Positions 36,001 through 46,939 of a stretch of DNA of 64,000 nt are shown here, piece after piece (within the stretch, counting starts at the first letter, position 1; the number at the start of each line of letters is the position of its first letter). The stretch is from Bradysia coprophila (lineage: Eukaryota; Arthropoda; Insecta; Diptera; Sciaridae): the NCBI RefSeq assembly GCF_014529535.1, contig NW_023503608.1, forward strand, positions 186,001-250,000, written 5' to 3'. The position numbers and the translations under genes are program-made. The notes under the pieces are model-generated. The model saw nothing but the letters and a program-made list of their open reading frames with translations, had not been told where the DNA came from and searched no databases.

Positions 36001-37237
36001 AACAATCAGAGGATGGAAGTTTTGAAGAAGTTGAACACTTAAGGGGCATCCAAAGAGCTTCATCAAATAGAATCGCTTTGACTGCCTATGTGCTAGTAAC
36101 ATTTTTGGAAAATACCGACAGCATGGAAAAGCACAACAGCATGATCATCAAAGCAATCTCTTTTTTAAGTCAAAACTTTAACAATATAACCGACAACTAC
36201 TCCCTAGCAATCGCCACCTATGCTTTACAGCTAGCCCATTTAGCAGACGAGTCAATCAAAAACACTTTCCTAACAAAACTGGAAGAGGCAGCAGTCAGAG
36301 ATGGTGAAACTATGCGTTGGAAAGCAAGTTCTTTGGACGTTGAGACAACAGCCTACGCACTACATGCTTTTGTGGCAGCTGGTCGTCTACAGGATTCAGA
36401 ACGAATAATGAAATGGCTGGTGGCACAGAGGAACGAGAACGGAGGCTTCATCTCAACACAAGCCACTGTGGTCGCTTTGCAAGCATTGTCAAAAGTAGCT
36501 GTAAAAATCTACTCTTCCAATACTGATATGGATGTTACAATAAACTCAGTTCTTGAGTTTTCTGTGAATGAGAGGACAGCATTACCTCTTCAAAAGAAGA
36601 ATCTGCCAACATCAGCAAGAAATTTTGAAATTACTGCAACGGGAAGGGGACTCGGTATTTTCCAAATTTCTTACCAGTACAATATGGTTAAATTCATTGA
36701 CGATTACAAATTCAACATCAGTCCTCCTGACATCAGGAACACCGTAGACGAGAAAAAATTCTACCTCGAATTTTGCTTTAACTATAATCAGGACGAAACG
36801 AATTTAACGTCTAAAATGGCTGTCGTAGAAGTAAAGTTACCCACTGGCTGTACGTTCATGGAAAATTTCAAAAAAGAATTAGAATCAACTGAGAGCATTA
36901 AGGTTAGTGTAGGTTTTTGAATTGCGGTTTCATGTCGACTTCATTCCGGAATTATAATTTTGCAGCGTGTAGACTTCGTTGACACATCGGTAACCGTTTT
37001 CATAGATCCTCTGAGTGCAGATAATGTTTGTCCACGATTTCATTTTTCTAAAGGAAAATTTGTCGAATACGCGAAACATGGATCGATAAAAGTGTACGAC
37101 CCTAACAACATCAGTAAGCTTTAATTGGATAGAAAAAATTTGAAGCTTTCGATTTATAAAAAAAAATCTTTGCAGATCATCAAGCAGTGAGGCTTTTTAA
37201 TCCTAAACATTTGGCTGATATGTACGCAGTCACATAG
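30037..37237 (+). CDS. Tep: Thioester-containing protein (A2M family) copy A, thioester Cys lost, 10 exons
   Basis: Exons 30037-30098, 32210-32393, 32455-33605, 33673-33934, 34475-34670, 34727-34877, 34953-35597, 35687-36902, 36966-37113 and 37176-37237 join in frame to 1358 residues, normal for insect TEPs. TEPs are secreted complement-like opsonins. Seen: a signal peptide (MKVLVAIILLVSLCELISC), GHFTVIGAKS of the first MG domain, FVQTNKPIYKPSDVVSFRV, FPETW (about 655-659) and LPVGSSEQNMVHFVPNIVIL at the thioester site, followed by the alpha-helical TED (GGTWLTAFIVKCF, GGFISTQATVVALQAL) and a receptor-binding domain. The motif is GSSEQ (889-893, nt 35700-35714) instead of GCGEQ, so no thioester can form; thioester-less TEPs are known in insects. 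A KRKRKR run at about 385-390 (nt 33361-33378) could be a furin-type site. Intron 1 carries a 1.1-kb foldback element absent from copy B. Confidence 0.92.
31038..32142. mobile_element. 1.1-kb foldback element in intron 1 of TEP copy A
   Basis: CACGGTGAGCTTGAAA at 31038 is mirrored by TTTCAAGCTCACCGTG ending at 32142. The arms are about 430 bp each and nearly identical (for example GATCGATTTTTCGTTTTTCT with its complement near 31995). They surround an unmatched centre of about 245 bp. It is flanked by TGTA on both sides (31034-31037, 32143-32146). TEP copy B has the surrounding intron without this element. No transposase frame. Confidence 0.85.
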
Positions 37238-37984
37238 TACACTTGAGAACTATAAATGATTCCAACAGATAACCGGAAATGATCACAGTAAATATTGTTT
37301 TCCGACTATTTATAATAATTACACTAATAAACATCCTTTATCACAAATCTCAACTGTATGTTTTAACATGGATCCGTTATTTTGGCAGACTTTATGGTAT
37401 CTCCAGTTCAGTTCCCAGTGCATTTTGAGTCCCAGTGCATTCATCACACAGTTATTTCATCTCTTTATTGTTACCCTTTTACTCCGGCATAGATGCGAAT
37501 GATGAAATGATGTGGAGAGTTAATAGTCCTCACAGAAAACCTTTATGTATACAAGAATACAATACAAACAAAAATTATATTCCGTAGGAGCCCGTGTCGT
37601 GTCTGGTGGACCAGTGCAATATCCTGCTCTATGCTGTAGTGAAACTGGGAAACCTTCTTTTTATTGATATATTGTTTATTGTTACCATACTGACACCGAT
37701 ATCCCACAACTTACAATAATAATAAAAAAACATTAAGTATTTGAAATCCCTATGATCGTTGTTATTTCGTAGACCTTTTGAAAGCTATCAAGGAAAGTGA
37801 GTCAATTTAAAATATCCTTTTGAAAGCATTTTTATTTCTTAGAAAATACATTGATTTGAGATCCCTATGATCGCCGTTATGTCGTAGACAAGTCGTGACA
37901 AAAGTAATTTCATTTGGCTAAATATTTTGTTCTAGCTGATTGAATATTGTTGATTGAAGATCCTGTGCAGTTTTATTGCTGTAT
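37238..37984. other. 3' flank of TEP copy A, partly shared with copy B
   Basis: AATAAA at 37326-37331 is the likely poly(A) signal. The text around 37586-37675 (GACCAGTGCAAT...) is a diverged relative of 57552-57630 downstream of copy B, so the old duplication reached beyond the gene. AGTGCATT is repeated near 37417 and 37434. No further gene. Confidence 0.5.
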
Positions 37985-38215
37985 TGTGTAAGAGGCTAGC
38001 GGAAACAACTGAAGATAGTCAGTCCACTCTGGCTTTTTAACCGCCGCTAGGTCTCGAGGTCTAAACAGCCCTCTTTTCCCTGATTAATTCACTTAACGTG
38101 AACCTTGGGCAACGCAAGAGTATCACAACTCTGTTTGTTCTTGTTTTTATCTTTAACTTTATTTTAGCTTAATTTTGATAGGCATTTCAGCTGTAGAATG
38201 GAAGTTAGAGATTTC
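37985..38215 (+). repeat. Diverged copy of the repeat at 6530-6750
   Basis: Shares GCGGAAACAACTGA(A/T)GAT, then GGTCTAAACAGC...ACGTGAACC, AACTCTGTTTGTT and TAGGCATTTCAGCTG with 6530-6750 in the same order, with many substitutions. Confidence 0.6.
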
Positions 38216-38259
38216 AGCTGTTAGAATAGAAATAAGAGCCTTCAGCTGTATTTGGTTCT

Positions 38260-38760
38260 TTTGTAAGTTGTGATTTTTTAGAATTTGGTCGCAGATAATA
38301 GACAATCATATTGTGCAGTTTGAACGAAAATATTCTTCTTACAAAACTGTATAACTTTCTCTTTGATCTGAACCTTCCAGCTTTCATTTGACGAAAATCG
38401 AAAATTTTACGAAATTCAAAAGGGCTCTTCCTTTGTTCCTTTGAAAATGTTTGTTTTTGTTTGTGATTGGCACATGATTTCAAAGTCTTATCGATCAACC
38501 GATATTAATCGAAATCCATCGCGTACAAAATTTCATTTTTCTGAATGTGGCAGTTGTCAAACTCATGCGACTTATACTCGATATACGAAGATATAGACGA
38601 TATACTGGATACAAATTTGTCTTTTAAACGGGGTTTCTAACTGCCGTATTTTCCGAGTTATGTCTGAGATAGCTAATGGTCGATTTTTTATGAAAACCGT
38701 GAAACACGTGTCGACTAGAATGTGAAACTCTATAAAATTGTCTTTTAAACGAACTTTCTA
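38260..38760 (-). repeat. Dispersed repeat, inverse orientation of 48550-49400
   Basis: AACTTTCTCTTTGATCTGAA, then CCTTCCAGCTTTCATTTGAC, at 38350-38392 is the reverse complement of 49259-49300. The following ACACGTGTCGACTAGAATGT at 38705-38724 is the reverse complement of part of the tandem array at 48550-49170. Confidence 0.7.
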
Positions 38761-39106
38761 TATGCCAAAGTAACAAAGGTTGGTAAAATTCATCTAAGGT
38801 AAAGTATCGCGGTTCGACAAGAATTTTGAAAATCTGAGTTTCAACTCGATTGTCTCCGTTTCTTGGAAGATATGTATGCGGAAATTGTTTTAGAAACTAG
38901 CCTAATTATTTATATTAATTTTAATGTTAATTTCAGTTAATTATTAAGGTTTTAATCGAATTCCGGCTTTGACATTTTGGATCGTGGTTCGACAGTATGG
39001 CAAAAATCGCGGTTCGACACGTCATGTTGTTAGAGGTTTAACAACAAAATATGAAAATCACAATAACTTTTGATTTTGTTGTGACTAACCGTAAGATCCT
39101 ACTTAA

Positions 39107-39226
39107 CAATTAGTTATAGAAGGGTTACAAAAAACACCGTTTTTTGATCTTACAAATTTGGTTTATTAGCATCGGATTTGTAAGATCAAAAAACGGTGTT
39201 TTTTGTAACCCTTCTATAACTAATTG
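39107..39226. repeat. 120-bp hairpin with ~51-bp perfect arms
   Basis: CAATTAGTTATAGAAGGGTT...GATCTTACAAAT is followed after an 18-base loop by its exact reverse complement. The perfect arms indicate a recent insertion or ongoing correction. Confidence 0.85.
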
Positions 39227-39889
39227 TGCAAATCACAAATTGGTATTAAAAATGCTTGTTATCACTTAGTTTGAGCTCAAAAACACTTGCTATTGCGTTT
39301 TATAGGCTAAAAACTCACTTAAATCGCTTATTTTCATCGAAAATCAGCTTTCCATGCAAAATTCAAATAATATCAACTTTCGATGAATTTTGTATGCACA
39401 AACCAAATCTTCCTTGGTTAAACTATTCAGTATCAATAATTTCACTAATTATTAGGGTGTAGCGGTTTTTACAAAATGTCTTAGTTCTTTTAAGGCTCAG
39501 CCGGAAATACACTCAGCTGGTCAATCTGATCATTTTATGAAATAAAAAAAAAATTCAAACTTTAATTTTGTGCTGCCGCCAGATCGATTTTCGAAAATTT
39601 CGTCGTTTTCGGTCCATGTCACATATATCGATTTTTTACGGTGGGCTCAGTGTTCATAAAAAGTTGAGTCAACATGGTAATCTAATCTCCAGGCTTCACA
39701 GATTATTTTATAAAAATGATCAAGTCTAAAAAATATTTTTTGAGTTCATGACTGATTGTCAAAGTTCCCCGATGGTGATTTTGAGACTTTAATCTCGCCA
39801 CAAAATTTGATGAAAATGTGCAAAAATGCAAATTAAACTTTAAATATGCTAAATGGACCGCGGTGAGTCAAATACAACATCTGATTTGA

Positions 39890-42671
39890 ATTGAATTGAA
39901 TTGAATTTATTTCACCGCCAAGCCTGGCTGTATAAAATTACATACATCTTACATCTATTACACAAAAATTGAAAACTTTACAAAATACAAAAATTGAAAA
40001 CTTTACAAAATATCACTGTCAATTGTCATTTAGCCTTTCCATAACTTTATTCTTAAACGTCATCACATTAACACATTCACTCACGACCGTCTTGTGTTCA
40101 TTAATCAATCTAATTAGCCGCACTATTGGTTGATTCGATAAGTATTCGGTCGTCACCCTTGGTTCAACCAGTAGCTGTAATGTAGATTGTCGAAGGTTGT
40201 AGGCGCTTTCATTCCGGACAAAATTTGGTGAAATGATGTCATCCTTGATGTTGCCCATATAGATGTCGAAAGCAAGCGCGGCATCCGCTACAGTCCGTCT
40301 CTTCTCCAAATTTTGCAGTTTCAGCAACTTGCAACGATCCTCGTACGGTGCCAGTCTATAAGTCGTTGCATTGCTCCGGCTTTCCAACAGATATATAACG
40401 AACTGTTTCTGTACGGACTCGATGTCGTCAATGTATATTTGTGCAGTTGGATTCCAGATGGTCGATGCGTATTCCAGTCTTGAACGCACATATGCCACAT
40501 ATAGAATACGTTGAGTTTCTTTCGTGAAATTTCCGTTCGAAAAGTGCTTGATACATCCAACCATCTGTCGAGCTTTGATCGTCATTTGTTCTATGTGATG
40601 TCCAGGATGATAGGATTTGTTGAACCGAACACCCAGATCATTCATTTCTTCAACTCTCTCAATGTCGTGATTGCCCATAGTATAATCAGCCTTAATGAAC
40701 GATGAATTGTGTCGGTATGCACTGAATATGTAACATTTGTCATTGTTGAAGTGAAGACGATTTCTCTCATTCCATCTGATCACATTGTCGATGTCTCGTT
40801 GCATCCGTACCGTATCTTCAAAGTCACGTATGATTGATGCCAATTTCATGTCGTCAGCGAACAGTAACGTGCGAGCAAATTCCACAACGTCGACCAAGTC
40901 ATCAATGAAAATGGTGAACAATACCGGTCCCAGTGAACTTCCAGGTGGTACTCCTGATGGTGACTCGTATAGCCTGGATATAGATTTCCCAATCTGGACA
41001 AAATTGGTTCTGCCGATCAAGTATTGCCATATCCATCTTGCCGTTTTCTTGCCAATTCGAAATCTTGCTAGCTTAATAATCAATAACATGATCACCAGTT
41101 TGTCGAATGCTGCCTTGTAGTCCCCATAAAACGTATCCAGTTGACAATTGCGCTCGAATGCTTTATGTGCAAGTGTTGTTTGTGCTAGCAAGTTCGTTAC
41201 TACGGATCTCCTGTTTCTGAACCCATGTTGCGCGCTCTTCAACTGAGGCTGAATCAATTTACTAATTTCACGTTTGACGGCAATATCATGGACTTTCATC
41301 AGAATGGTTTGAATGGCGATTACTCTGTAGTTTTTGACGTCTGATTTGGCACCTTTCTTTTTGTAGACAGCAACAATACGCGACATTTTCGATGCTGCAG
41401 ATATTCTCCCACTGTCGAATGATTTTTGATGCAGCAGCCACATTGGCCAGGCCATTGCTGAAGCACACATTTTTATGACGATCGGCTTGATCTCATCTGG
41501 TCCTGCACCGCCCCTCCAATCGAGTGAGTAAATTGCTGCTTCGATGTCAAATAGTGACAAGTTGATATCTTCTGCATCACTCACCGGAACGTATCTTTCC
41601 TCGAAGCTCCAGTTCTCTGTATTGGGCACGTATAGCGATTCAAAGTAATCTGCAAACATGTTCACAATTTCTTCCTTAGAAGAACCAACTCTGTCACCGA
41701 AGTTCATTGTGTCAGGATACTTTTCGGTTCCACCATTCAATTTAGCAAATTTCCAAAATTCTGCAGGGTTCAGTTTGATGTTCTCTTGAACATTGTCCAT
41801 ATGTTCATTGAAACGGCGGTCACTTTCATCCCTGAATGCATGATCTGCTGCTTCGTACGCTGCGTCGTACGATTCAGATTTTCTTTTATGCAATTTGTTT
41901 CGACGATTTTTCAAACGTTGCAGTTCAGCCGACCACCATTTGGGTTTGTTCGAGTATTTTTTGATGGTCTTCTTCGGTACATTCTGTTCAGTTAGAGATT
42001 TCACTGTTTGAACGAAAAATGTGTAAGCCGAGTCGACATCTCTAATCATGAATTCGTGTTGAAAATTGATCGCTTCCAATTGCTGCGCCATTCGTTCATA
42101 ATGTCCTTTTGAATACTGATAAAACGTAACATATTCCACATTGACCGATGATTTGGCGTCGTAATCCATTTGTATTTCATACGGAATGTGTCTGTCATCT
42201 TGCTGTGATTGTTCAATAATAGTATATCGATCTTTAGCTACGTTGACTGCATCAGAATCATTCACGAATAACAAATCCAAAACGTTTAATGCATTGTTGC
42301 GGAAATTCGATAATTGCGACATCGGCAGGCTGAGCATTCTGTCCAAGAAGTCGAGCGCATCAGTTTGATAACACGAACGATTTCCATTGATGTTGCGATC
42401 GGTTGGAGCGTACGGTAAATAGGCGTTTTCGTCATCATCATCGAGAGACCAATTAATGTCGTGCAGATTGAAGTCGCCAAGGACAATTATTCTGTGATTG
42501 CGATATTTCTCTACGATGAGTTTCACATTATGATAATGTTTCGCAGCAATGCTTGGGTCGAACACACTCATGTAGCAAACGTACAGTATTAACGGTTGTG
42601 GTTTGATGCATATCTCAATAGCCAAAAATTCACTTGCGTCGTCCGGTCCAATTGTCGAATTTATCGTATAA
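39890..42671 (-). mobile_element. 5'-truncated LINE (non-LTR retrotransposon) with 95-bp target duplication
   Basis: The element lies between two identical 95-bp segments (39795-39889 and 42672-42766), both beginning TCGCCACAAAATTTGATGAA. Its 3' end on the minus strand has a TTCAA-type microsatellite tail (39890-39906), typical of CR1/jockey-group LINEs. The 5' end is cut inside the endonuclease domain. The identical flanks show a recent insertion into the left arm of the foldback element. Confidence 0.9.
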
Positions 42672-42700
42672 TCGCCACAAAATTTGATGAAAATGTGCAA
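40019..42700 (-). CDS. LINE endonuclease (partial) / reverse transcriptase
   Basis: 893 codons. The first nine or so, including the ATG, come from the flanking target-duplicated DNA; the element itself starts inside the endonuclease domain. Seen: IIVLGDFNLHDINW (about 72-84, the C-terminal half of an exonuclease/endonuclease/phosphatase domain), then an intact reverse transcriptase with KNYRVIAIQT, GVPPGSSLGPVLFTIFIDDL and the catalytic FADDMKLA (about 613-620), and a C-terminal SRLEYASTIWNP block. The frame is open to its natural stop. Lacking most of the endonuclease and the 5' promoter, it is not autonomous, although the RT motifs are preserved. Jockey/CR1-type affiliation is by motif impression only. 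Confidence 0.9.
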   Translation of the reverse strand: MHIFIKFCGDYTINSTIGPDDASEFLAIEICIKPQPLILYVCYMSVFDPSIAAKHYHNVKLIVEKYRNHRIIVLGDFNLHDINWSLDDDDENAYLPYAPTDRNINGNRSCYQTDALDFLDRMLSLPMSQLSNFRNNALNVLDLLFVNDSDAVNVAKDRYTIIEQSQQDDRHIPYEIQMDYDAKSSVNVEYVTFYQYSKGHYERMAQQLEAINFQHEFMIRDVDSAYTFFVQTVKSLTEQNVPKKTIKKYSNKPKWWSAELQRLKNRRNKLHKRKSESYDAAYEAADHAFRDESDRRFNEHMDNVQENIKLNPAEFWKFAKLNGGTEKYPDTMNFGDRVGSSKEEIVNMFADYFESLYVPNTENWSFEERYVPVSDAEDINLSLFDIEAAIYSLDWRGGAGPDEIKPIVIKMCASAMAWPMWLLHQKSFDSGRISAASKMSRIVAVYKKKGAKSDVKNYRVIAIQTILMKVHDIAVKREISKLIQPQLKSAQHGFRNRRSVVTNLLAQTTLAHKAFERNCQLDTFYGDYKAAFDKLVIMLLIIKLARFRIGKKTARWIWQYLIGRTNFVQIGKSISRLYESPSGVPPGSSLGPVLFTIFIDDLVDVVEFARTLLFADDMKLASIIRDFEDTVRMQRDIDNVIRWNERNRLHFNNDKCYIFSAYRHNSSFIKADYTMGNHDIERVEEMNDLGVRFNKSYHPGHHIEQMTIKARQMVGCIKHFSNGNFTKETQRILYVAYVRSRLEYASTIWNPTAQIYIDDIESVQKQFVIYLLESRSNATTYRLAPYEDRCKLLKLQNLEKRRTVADAALAFDIYMGNIKDDIISPNFVRNESAYNLRQSTLQLLVEPRVTTEYLSNQPIVRLIRLINEHKTVVSECVNVMTFKNKVMERLNDN

Positions 42701-44191
42701 AAATGCAAATTAAACTTTAAATATGCTAAATGGACCGCGGTGAGTCAAATACAACATCTGATTTGATTTGGGACACCTAAATTTGATATTTACCTGACAA
42801 AAAGTTGTGTTTTTGGTACATGGAATATTGGTGGCGAAAGTCGAATTGCCTCAAATCAATAATTTTTTAGCTTATATTGTATTCCCAGGTTCTGACAATG
42901 CGAAACCTTCAATTTTAAGCGTTTTCTAAGCTAATTTACGTACTGTTGACAAGTACTAGAGCCAGTAGCTACGTCTCGTTACATTTTCAAATTTTATTGT
43001 ATTTAATTTTGTAAATTAGCTTAGAAAACGCTTAAAATTGAAGGTTTCGCATTGTCAGAACCTGGGAATACAATATAAGCTAAAAAAATTATTTATTTGA
43101 GGCAATTCGACTTTCGCCACCAATATTCCATGTACCAAAAACACAACTTTTTGTCAGGTAAATATCAAATTTAGGTGTCCCAAATCAAATCAGATGTTGT
43201 ATTTGACTCACCGCGGTCCATTTAGCATATTTAAAGTTTAATTTACATTTTTGCACATTTTCATCAAATTTTGTGGCGAGATTAAAGTCTCAAAATCACC
43301 ATCGGGGAACTTTGACAATCAGTCATGAACTCAAAAAATATTTTTTAGACTTGATCATTTTTATAAAATAATCTGTGAAGCCTGGAGATTAGATTACCAT
43401 GTTGACTCAACTTTTTATGAACACTGAGCCCACCGTAAAAAATCGATATATGTGACATGGACCGAAAACGACGAAATTTTCGAAAATCGATCTGGCGGCA
43501 GCACAAAATTAAAGTTTGAATTTTTTTTTTCTTTCATAAAATGATCAGTTTGACCAGCTGAGTGGATTTCCGGCTGAGCCTTAAAAGAACTAAGACATTT
43601 TGTAAAAACTGCTACACCCTACTAATTATTGACTCTTATTTGACTCTAAATTTTCCGATAAAATCGTGGAAGTTGATAGTCACAGAAATCACTGTCGAAC
43701 CGCGATTTTTTTCCGTGTCGTACCGCGAACCATATTTACTACACATTATTCCACATAAATAATCACTTTTCTACACTTGTTTTAGATTAAATTCATAAAA
43801 TTAAATTACTAGTATTAATAATGCTAGTAATGTGATTCCCAAATTCTTATGTTAATTAGTTGTTGAACAATCTTCAGCCAAAAATCACGAAAATTCATGC
43901 GAAAAAGTCACTGTTTCTTGTGTCAACATTTCGGGCTATTTAAAATATGAAAACACATTCAATTTTGATTAGATTTCACTGATTCACTTCGAAAAACATT
44001 TAAATTAATTAGAAACATTAGATTTTCCGCTTAATTATTTATTTGGTTTTGATTCACTTTTTCACATATTAAAGATGCTCAACACAAAGTGTCGGAAAAC
44101 GAACCGTTTTTGACATGTCGAACCGCGATACTTATTTCAAAATGTATGGAAATCAATTTCTTCTACAAATTTTCAAGTTTTGAAATTTAAT

Positions 44192-44780
44192 TGAGGACGC
44201 CAGCTTTTTTGGACAAAAACGATAATGTCCAACAATAACAATAATTCCCAACAATAATGCCCCGTCAAAAATGGCGACCATTGTGAATGCATACACATGG
44301 ACAAGTCAATTTTCTATTTTTTTTATTTTTATTCTAAAATTGCGTCCGGATCTACATTTTATTACTGCAATCCGTAGATCTAATTTTTGGAAAGCTAACG
44401 ACATTGAGCTGGAAAAAATTGTTTCAATTTACAACACGCTGTGCGACGACAGACATTATATGTTCCGCTTGCAGGTTAAGCACGTGTTTGTTGTGTAGTG
44501 GATGATGTTTGTCGTCGAACAGCGCGCTGAAAGATAAACAGATTTTTTCCAGCTTAATGTCGTTAGCTTCCTACAAATTAGATCTATGGATTGCAGTAAT
44601 AAAATATAGATCCGGACGCACTTTTAGAATAAAAATCAAAAATAAATACAAAATTGACTTGTCCATGTGTAATGTGTATGCATTCACAATGGTCGCCATT
44701 TTTGACGGGGCATTATTGTTGGGAATTATTGTTATTGCTGGACATTATCGTTTTTGTACAAAAAAAAACTGGCGTCCTCT
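44192..44780. mobile_element. ~590-bp palindromic foldback element
   Basis: GAGGACGCCAGCTTTTTTGG at the left is matched by AAAAAACTGGCGTCCTC at the right. The arms continue (ATGGCGACCATTGTGAATGC with its complement near 44680; CGGATCTACATTTTATTACT with its complement near 44600). The open frames on both sides of the centre are mirror images and not genes. Confidence 0.8.
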
Positions 44781-44781
44781 A

Positions 44782-45769
44782 ATATCCCAACAAAAATCTC
44801 TACGTAAAAAGTGTTTTACGCAAAAATTACCAATTACCAAATACCAATTGTACCAAAAAAATATTTGACTTAAAACAACAAAAATTTACCAAAAAAATCT
44901 GCGTCGCATTTAGCAGATAAATTTTCTCGTAGGTCTGTTCCTGAACATCTGCCACTTTGCCACGCAGATTTTTTTGGTAAAATTTTTGTTGTTTTAAGTC
45001 AAATATTTTTTTGGTAAAAATTATTTGGCAGATGAAGAATTTTCACAAAAATATTTTTTTTGGAAAAACGAAGAAAAATATTGGAAATCTAGGAAAAATT
45101 GAAGAAATTATGTGAAAGTGTTTTCCCAAAGATAGCCGTTTAATGAGAATATTTTCCTAAATTTTCCCATAGTCATGAATCAAATGCTATTAAATGGTTG
45201 AACGAATAATAAACACGTCAAACCGATATTGTCCACCCACGATTTTATTTTAATAAAAACTCAACCTCATGAACTTTATTCTTCGTCGATACAAACAAAT
45301 TGGATGATGACATTTGCTTTCATTCGAACGAAATAACCGATATTACCCGGAATCAAACCGACAGCTTTGGATTGTGACAAGGCTTTGCAATCTGAACGAA
45401 ACGATTTAATGAAACTGAATCCATTTTTGTGGCTGAAGTGACTATCCAAATTAGTTTTATTTTTCCACGATTTTTCTCGCCCAATAAATAATAAACATAA
45501 TTTCAGTCAAAAAGCATAAAACCTTCAAAAGAGTGAATGAATTTCATTCAAATTAATTTTAAAACATAAATCATCCGAAACTATATAACACGAAATGCAA
45601 GTGAAACATAAAAGAGATGATAAGCCAGCTCGTTTGAACTAATTTGGTGTAAAATTTAATTTTTGCGTAACGAAGCTGAAAGCGTCAACTCTAGCGATAT
45701 CATTCATTTTAGCAATTGTATTTCAAAGACTGCGTCACACTTTTCTCGTAGAGATTTTTGTTGGGATAT
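44782..45769. mobile_element. ~990-bp TIR element next to the foldback element
   Basis: ATATCCCAACAAAAATCTCT, then ACG, at the left end is exactly mirrored at 45747-45769. An inner inverted repeat (GACTTAAAACAACAAAAATT with its complement near 44980-45005) surrounds CTGCGTCG...CTGCCACTTTG. No transposase. It abuts the preceding element almost directly. Confidence 0.7.
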
Positions 45770-46149
45770 CATTCATTTTAGAAGTTTTGGGCTCTTAACC
45801 TGAAATTTAAACCGCAATCTATTCATCAAAATGATACTCAAGTGAAGATTTATCGATATAGCCAATAAATTTTTTATGCAAATTTCGGCCGCCATTTTGA
45901 ACCTCTTCCTTGCCTTGGCGACCCCACATTCTATTCATCAAAATGATGCCCGAGTGAACACCTACCGATTTAGCCAATAATTTTTTTTTGATAGCTCGTA
46001 TTTGAAGCGAGAATATGATAAAATAGGTTTTGTGGTGATATATACCATATGGTAGAAACTCAAATTTGACTTTATAGTTGACGCGTCTCAAAAAAATTTC
46101 TTCGTTCTTTTTTTGGGGGTTAGACTGCGTCAAGTCCTCCGCTATCGCT
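45770..46149. other. No gene; short direct repeat
   Basis: TCTATTCATCAAAATGAT recurs at 45818 and 45931, each followed by a similar stretch (CCGATTTAGCCAATAA-type). Otherwise nothing recognised. Confidence 0.35.
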
Positions 46150-46380
46150 CCGGACATGATCTCGGCCAAATCTTAATCTCATGAGGCGTTTAATAGCTCG
46201 TTGAACTCGTATGGACGCCCAGATTACGAATAAAATAAGTGGGGGTAGCAGGAGCGGATGAGGAAAAGTCAAAAATGTTGTGTATAATGTATTTATATAT
46301 ATGTTGCTCAGTCCTACGAAGAAAAAAAATTGACAAATTTTTCAGTGTGAACGGACTTGCGTCACGGCCCTTCACTAACG
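46150..46380 (-). repeat. GTGACGCAAGTCC dispersed repeat, copy 2 (inverted)
   Basis: On the minus strand it carries AGTGAAGGGCCGTGACGCAA, GTCCGTTCACACTGAAAAAT and CGAGTTCAACGAGCTATTAA, matching 48125-48315. The two face each other 1.7 kb apart with the first exon of TEP copy B between them. Confidence 0.7.
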
Positions 46381-46939
46381 TATAGTGCCATGATCAGCCA
46401 TTTCAGGTAAGAATAGCGTAACTGTCTCAAGTCCCTGTCTAGCTGCAGTGATACTAATCCGTGACATTATATGTACAGAGAGTCCAGCCTCTGTAGTACC
46501 ATACCATATCCTTCGATATGTTTCACTGTAACGGACGAGAACGACTTTAGTGGAAGTCTACCCAAAATTGGTAAACTTTTAACTATTTTCTATACTTTTT
46601 TCAGCCTCGCTCGTAAAGAACAATTATTACGTCTTGAAATACAAACATATTCTAATCATTCTAATGAAAATATGGCTTCGATCTAGACTCAAAAAAATGT
46701 AAGTTAGGCTGCTGGTATTTTCCCCGGAGCAAAAGCTATCTCTTAAACTGATTGAGCTTATATACGACACATATGTTAGGTACAGCTACATCCACATGTA
46801 AATGAATTTATGAATCCGATTTCACAATGTTTTCACAGAATTTGATAAGCAGGGGAAATAAAATATTCAGTAAGTGTCGACACTTCAAACGAGATAGTAC
46901 TCGTTGCGAATATATTGAAAAATTTATTATATTAGAACC

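Larger units (their letters stand above)
39454..43620. mobile_element. Foldback (long-TIR) element with 10-bp target duplication, interrupted by a LINE
   Basis: Ends AGGGTGTAGC(G/A)GTTTTTACA and TGTAAAAACTGCTACACCCT are inverted repeats, flanked by the exact direct duplication ACTAATTATT (39444-39453 and 43621-43630). The arms run about 600 bp inward on each side (for example GCTGCCGCCAGATCGATTTT at the left, with its complement near 43484) to a loop near 42945-43015. Long TIRs plus a 10-bp duplication fit Mutator-like elements. Without the LINE and its duplication the element is about 1.29 kb. No transposase. Confidence 0.85.
38806..44129. mobile_element. Outer element with inverted CGCGGTTCGACA subterminal repeats
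   Basis: ATCG(C/T)GGTTCGACA occurs three times on the left (38806, 38981, 39006) in direct orientation. Three inverted copies lie on the right (43693, 43716, 44116: TGTCG(A/T)ACCGCGA). The outermost copies, with a few flanking bases (AAGTATCGCGG), form the apparent ends. Such clustered motifs resemble transposase-binding sites. The inside is occupied by the foldback element 39454-43620. No transposase frame was found, and the exact ends are uncertain. Confidence 0.5.

Noticed and set aside
44271..44868. Two + strand ORFs of 75 and 119 codons
   Set aside because: They lie on the two arms of a foldback element, and their translations mirror each other's complement; no family resemblance.
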